Shown here piece after piece: positions 60,567 through 64,000 of a stretch of 64,000 nucleotides of DNA (the stretch's first letter is position 1; the number at the start of each line of letters is the position of its first letter). Location: positions 1 to 64,000 of the forward strand of contig CAJUAC010000006.1 in NCBI GenBank assembly GCA_910583885.1, given 5' to 3'. A program made the position numbers and the translations under genes. The notes below the pieces were generated by a model. It had not been told where the DNA came from, made no database searches, and saw only the letters and a list, made by a program, of their open reading frames with translations. The stretch is from an uncultured Oscillospiraceae bacterium (GTDB lineage: Bacteria; Bacillota; Clostridia; Oscillospirales; Oscillospiraceae).

Positions 60567-60617
60567 GAAAAAGCCCTTTCGTGTGTGGGAGTACTACACA
60601 TACGAAAGGGCTTTTTT
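60567..60617. terminator. Strong terminator between rplQ and convergent mgtC-like gene
   Basis: AAAAAGCCCTTTCGTGTGT pairs with ACACATACGAAAGGGCTTTTTT with a short loop. The flanking A- and T-runs make it usable from both strands. Confidence 0.92.
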
Positions 60618-60629
60618 GCTGTTAAAGGA

Positions 60630-61358
60630 TCAATAGACTGGGGTACAGCTGACGCTGCGGACAGTGCCGCAGGTCTGGAGGAACTTGTTGAGCGTGCCGA
60701 TGGACAGCTCATGGGGGGAGCGGACCAACATGTCATAGGTTACATAGCCGTCGTTGTGGTAGGAGATGGTGCTGCCCAGGATCTGCATCCCATGCCCGTG
60801 CATATAATCGTCCAGCTGCTTTTGCAGCTGTTCACTGTTTTGCAGGGTGAACTGGACATGGGTGGCGTTCATGGAGTCAGCCCGCACCACAAAAATATGC
60901 ATCAGGATCTGGATCAGGGCAACCATACTGGTGGCAAAGATGCCAACTGTGTACATCCCTGCGCCAATCGCCAAACCGATCCCGGCGGTTGCCCACAGCC
61001 CGGCGGCTGTGGTCAGGCCCCGGACCGTGTTGCCATGCTTAAAAATGACACCCGCGCCAAGGAAACTGATACCGCTGACTACCTGGGCGGCAATCCGGGC
61101 GGGATCGGCCCCATGGGTACCGCTGAAATCCAGGCCCTCTGCGCTGGTCAGGTCCGCAAAGCCGTATTTGGAAATAATCATCATCAGGGCTGCCGCACAG
61201 CAGACAATGATATGGGTACGGATGCCCGCCTCCTTAAAGCGCTTGCTCCGCTCTGCGCCGATGCAGGCGCCGCAGATACAGGCGGATATGATCCGCAGGA
61301 AGAAGTCAAGGTTTTGCCACAGGGAAAACTGGCTGTTCAGATATTCTGTTAAACTCAA
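60630..61358 (-). CDS. MgtC/SapB-family membrane protein
   Basis: 242 residues with several membrane segments, family core ACICGACIGAERSKRFKEAGIRTH and GISFLGAGVIF, followed by WATAGIGLAIGAG and a C-terminal ACT-like cytosolic domain. MgtC proteins affect Mg and phosphate/ATP homeostasis and intramacrophage survival in pathogens; the role here is unknown. I choose the TTG at 61358 because GAGGGGTGG lies eight bases upstream; GTG at 61388 would add 10 residues but has no ribosome-binding site. Confidence 0.9.
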   Translation of the reverse strand: MSLTEYLNSQFSLWQNLDFFLRIISACICGACIGAERSKRFKEAGIRTHIIVCCAAALMMIISKYGFADLTSAEGLDFSGTHGADPARIAAQVVSGISFLGAGVIFKHGNTVRGLTTAAGLWATAGIGLAIGAGMYTVGIFATSMVALIQILMHIFVVRADSMNATHVQFTLQNSEQLQKQLDDYMHGHGMQILGSTISYHNDGYVTYDMLVRSPHELSIGTLNKFLQTCGTVRSVSCTPVY

Positions 61359-61607
61359 TGGTATGTCCACCCCTCTCTGCGCAGCCACACCAGGCCAATG
61401 GCTCGGTATGACAGATCCACGACAATATACTCCCGCTTATGTAGAAAGGTGTTCAAACCCCAATTGCAGCACCCACTTTTTCCGGGGCTCCCTTCATAAA
61501 ACCTTGATGAAGGGCATTTGAGGTCTGGCCCTTGTGCATATTTCTGTGCCAAAAGAGCTGCTTGAAACCCAGCAGAAGAAGTAAAATTGCCTGAAGAAAC
61601 GATTGAT
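61359..61607 (-). promoter_or_regulatory. Long 5' leader of the mgtC-like gene
   Basis: About 250 nt between the predicted transcription start and the TTG start. It includes an 8-bp hairpin, CCCTTCAT with ATGAAGGG (about 61490-61514). I do not see the M-box Mg riboswitch consensus. The antisense-strand gap 61643-61863 ahead of the next gene holds nothing else recognisable except a GGGGAGG ribosome-binding site near its end. Confidence 0.45.
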
Positions 61608-61613
61608 TTTAAG

Positions 61614-61642
61614 ATTGTAGCTCTTTTTGGAGGACTTGTCAA
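61614..61642 (-). promoter_or_regulatory. Strong sigma-A promoter of the mgtC-like gene
   Basis: Minus strand TTGACA (61637-61642), 17-nt spacer, TACAAT (61614-61619). Confidence 0.85.
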
Positions 61643-61863
61643 CTGTTATCTTCGTGTATTTGTCCAAATCCGGAGCAGAAGAGAGGATTTGTTGCGAATT
61701 GCCTGGATAATAGGTGGGCGGACACTCAATGCCCTTTCCACTGGTTGAGTGGGCTGGTCGATTTTAGCAGGCGGCTTTTTCTCATGTTCCATGTCTTTTT
61801 GTCCATACTAGCAGTTAGAAAGGAACCCGTTTCGATAAATTATCCGGGGAGGATCACTGCTAG

Positions 61864-63894
61864 ATGAATGAAACAATGGAAACCGGCCTGGGGGAGAACC
61901 GGTTAAAATATGAAAAATCCCCCTACCTGCTCCAGCACGCAGAGAACCCGATCCACTGGCAGAGCTGGCGCCCGGAGGCGTTCCACGCCGCCATCACCAT
62001 GGACAAGCCGGTCTTCCTTTCCATCGGCTACTCCACTTGCCACTGGTGCCATGTGATGGGCCGGGAGTCCTTTGAGGACCCCGAGGTGGCCCAGGTGCTC
62101 AACCGCTCCTATATTGCCATCAAGGTGGACCGGGAGGAGCGGCCCGATGTGGACGCGGTCTATATGGCAGCCTGCCAGGCCCTCACCGGCTCCGGCGGCT
62201 GGCCGCTGACCATCCTGATGACTCCCGATCAAAAGCCCTTCTGGGCGGGGACGTACCTTCCGCCCAGGAGCCGGGGCGGCCGTTTGGGCCTGGTGGAGCT
62301 GCTGGACGAGGTGGAGCGCCTGTGGCGCCTGGACCGGTCCCGGCTGATAGAGCTGGGCCAGCGTGTCACCCAGCAGATCGCCCAACCGGCGGGCGTCCAT
62401 CCTGCCCAGCCGGAAAAGGCCCTGCTCCGTGAGGCCGCAGCGGAGCTGGGCAGCCGCTTTGACCCGGAAAACGGTGGCTTTGGCGGCGCACCCAAATTTC
62501 CAGCCCCCCATGAGCTGCTCTTCCTGCTGGCGTATGCCCGCCAGGAGGGGGATCAGGAGGCGTTGGGGATGGTGGAGGCCACCCTGACACAGATGGCCCG
62601 GGGCGGCATCTTCGACCAGCTGGGCGGCGGCTTCTGCCGTTACAGTACCGATGAGGCGTGGCGCGTCCCCCATTTCGAGAAGATGCTCTACGACAACGCC
62701 CTGCTCTCCTACGCCTATCTGGATGCCTACGCCCAGACTGGACGGCCCTACTACCGGGAGACCGCCTGCCGCACCCTGGACTACGCCCTGCGGGAGCTGC
62801 GCCTGCCCGGCGGCGGCTTTGCCTGCGGCCAGGATGCCGACAGCGGCGGGGAAGAGGGCCGGTTTTACCTGCTCACCCCGGCGGATGTGGAGGAGGTACT
62901 GGATGTAGGTGAGGCCGCTGCCTTCTGCCGCCGCTATGGCATTGAGGGGGAGAGCATCCCCAACCTGTTGGACGACCCGAAGTACGCCTCCGCCTGGCAG
63001 GAGTGTGCCGCCCACTGCCTGCGGCTGGCCGCTTTCCGCCGCCAGCGCTGGCCACTCCATCGGGACGGCAAGGTGCTCACCAGCTGGAACGCCATGATGA
63101 TTGCCGCCTTGGCCAAGGCCAGCCGGGTGCTGGGTGAGGGGAAGTACCTCCGGGCAGCGGAGGATGCCCGGCTGTTCCTCAAGACCCGCCTGACCCATCC
63201 GGATGGGCGGCTCTACCTGTGCTGGCGGGATCAGGAGGCCGCAGTGGATGGCCAGCTGGACGATTACGCCTTCTACTGCTGGGCCCTGCTGGAGCTGTAT
63301 GAGGCCAATTTCTCTGTCTCCTGCCTGCGGGAGGCGATGGGCCTGGCGGAACGCATGGTGCAGCTGTTCTGGGACGGGGCGGAGGGCGGCTTTTACCGCA
63401 CAGCCAGCAGCGGGGAACGGCTGATTGCCCGGCAGAAGGAAGCTACGGACAGTGGGACACCTTCTGGCAACAGCGCAGCTGCCCTGGCCCTGGTCCGGCT
63501 GGCCCGGCTCACCGGGGAACCCCGCTTCCGCCTGCTGGCCCAGGAGCAGCTGGCATGGCTGGCCGGGGAGGCCCATCGTTACCCGGCCGCCCGGTGCTTT
63601 GCCCTGCTGGCCATGGCGGAGGAGCTCTATCCCGCCAAGGGCCTGGTCTGTGTCACGGCCGGGGAGACGCCGCCATGGCTGGCGGGCGTGGGGGAGACCT
63701 ACCGGCTGATTGCCCTGGCCAAGACCCTGGACAACAGCCGCGGCCTGGCCAGGCTGGCCCCCTTCACAGCGGATTACCCGATCCCCGAGGCCGGGGAGCG
63801 GCTGTACCTGTGCCGGGACGGGGCCTGCGCCCCGCCTGCGGACAGCCTGGAGGGGCTGCGGCAGCTGATCCGGGAGGAGGAGGTCCCGGTCTGA
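61864..63894 (+). CDS. YyaL/DUF255 thioredoxin-like protein (SSP411 family)
   Basis: 676 residues. The N-terminal thioredoxin-like domain (about residues 10-170: NRLKYEKSPYLLQHAENPIHW, and STCHWCHVM with a C-x2-C) is fused to an (alpha/alpha)6-barrel with FDQLGGGFCRYSTDEAWRVPHFEKMLYDNA-type segments like N-acylglucosamine 2-epimerase. The family is widespread but its function is poorly defined. ATG 61864 follows GGGGAGG by 11 nt. Confidence 0.92.
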   Translation: MNETMETGLGENRLKYEKSPYLLQHAENPIHWQSWRPEAFHAAITMDKPVFLSIGYSTCHWCHVMGRESFEDPEVAQVLNRSYIAIKVDREERPDVDAVYMAACQALTGSGGWPLTILMTPDQKPFWAGTYLPPRSRGGRLGLVELLDEVERLWRLDRSRLIELGQRVTQQIAQPAGVHPAQPEKALLREAAAELGSRFDPENGGFGGAPKFPAPHELLFLLAYARQEGDQEALGMVEATLTQMARGGIFDQLGGGFCRYSTDEAWRVPHFEKMLYDNALLSYAYLDAYAQTGRPYYRETACRTLDYALRELRLPGGGFACGQDADSGGEEGRFYLLTPADVEEVLDVGEAAAFCRRYGIEGESIPNLLDDPKYASAWQECAAHCLRLAAFRRQRWPLHRDGKVLTSWNAMMIAALAKASRVLGEGKYLRAAEDARLFLKTRLTHPDGRLYLCWRDQEAAVDGQLDDYAFYCWALLELYEANFSVSCLREAMGLAERMVQLFWDGAEGGFYRTASSGERLIARQKEATDSGTPSGNSAAALALVRLARLTGEPRFRLLAQEQLAWLAGEAHRYPAARCFALLAMAEELYPAKGLVCVTAGETPPWLAGVGETYRLIALAKTLDNSRGLARLAPFTADYPIPEAGERLYLCRDGACAPPADSLEGLRQLIREEEVPV

Positions 63895-63922
63895 TTGCCC
63901 TCCTCAATTGGGGACAAGGCCC

Positions 63923-63951
63923 TTGCATTTCCGTCTGGGTTTGCGTATAAT
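63923..63951 (+). promoter_or_regulatory. Sigma-A promoter of the gene at the right edge
   Basis: TTGCAT (63923-63928), 17-nt spacer, perfect TATAAT (63946-63951). Confidence 0.78.
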
Positions 63952-63985
63952 CAGGGGAGAAGCAAACTGACGGGAGGTTTTTTCT

Positions 63986-64000
63986 ATGCTCATCAAAAAT
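63986..64000 (+). CDS. Start of a further gene (five codons only)
   Basis: ATG at 63986 reading MLIKN, with GGGAGG eight bases upstream and a good promoter before it. Too short to identify. Confidence 0.6.

Noticed and set aside
61359..61607. M-box magnesium riboswitch ahead of the mgtC-like gene
   Set aside because: The conserved M-box core sequences are not present on the transcribed strand.
61355..61642. 95-residue minus-strand frame upstream of the mgtC-like gene
   Set aside because: Its start lies at the -35 of a consensus promoter that would transcribe from downstream of it, it has no ribosome-binding site, and the protein has no recognisable feature.

Overview
The window looks like chromosomal DNA from a GC-rich, Gram-positive, anaerobic clostridial bacterium, most like the Oscillospiraceae (Flavonifractor, Intestinimonas and Oscillibacter relatives). 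This is inferred from gene content: a Ni carbon-monoxide dehydrogenase, a long single-chain PurL, a T-box leader on thrS, a ZTP riboswitch on the pur operon, a Spo0A-type DNA-binding domain, a GerMN lipoprotein, and a classical Firmicutes S10-spc-alpha ribosomal block. No database search was possible, so taxonomy is inference.

Layout. 1-2 kb (minus strand): the 5' part of cooS, preceded by a CsoR-type metal regulator with a His-rich N-terminus. 2-16 kb (minus strand): one long purine operon transcribed right to left, purE-purC-purF-purM-purN-purO-purB-purH(AICAR transformylase only)-purD-purL-cysK. Its 5' leader is a recognisable ZTP riboswitch with an overlapping terminator. IMP formation is split between a stand-alone transformylase and an archaeal-type PurO cyclohydrolase. 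The PurF has Gly where the N-terminal Cys nucleophile normally sits. 16-26 kb (plus strand): carAB behind a promoter and an unidentified structured leader with a terminator, then a BMP-type nucleoside ABC transporter (lipoprotein, double ATPase, two permeases). De novo purine and pyrimidine synthesis and nucleoside salvage are thus side by side.

26-44 kb: a mixed region. It holds an AT-rich pyroglutamyl-peptidase-like gene flanked by copies of an 11-bp direct repeat, an NTF2-like protein, rpe-recR, small accessory genes (FliB-like methylase, Nudix, lipoprotein), T-box-controlled thrS without a TGS domain, an XRE regulator overlapping a stand-alone Spo0A-C-like protein, a DacF-like carboxypeptidase, and a ComEA-like/response regulator/histidine kinase/GerMN lipoprotein run. 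These are followed by pepF, a PflX-like radical SAM protein and a Mn catalase. Two related 155-162 bp MITE-like elements lie here in opposite orientation.

44-60.6 kb (plus strand): rpsJ to rplQ, with secY, adk, map, a KOW protein, infA, rpmJ and rpoA, driven by a strong promoter and an attenuator-like leader. The operon is interrupted twice by members of a dispersed palindromic repeat family found at seven clear places in the window. 60.6-64 kb: a convergent MgtC-like gene with its own strong promoter and 250-nt leader, a YyaL/DUF255 protein, and the first five codons of another gene. No rRNA, tRNA, CRISPR array or complete transposon was seen.
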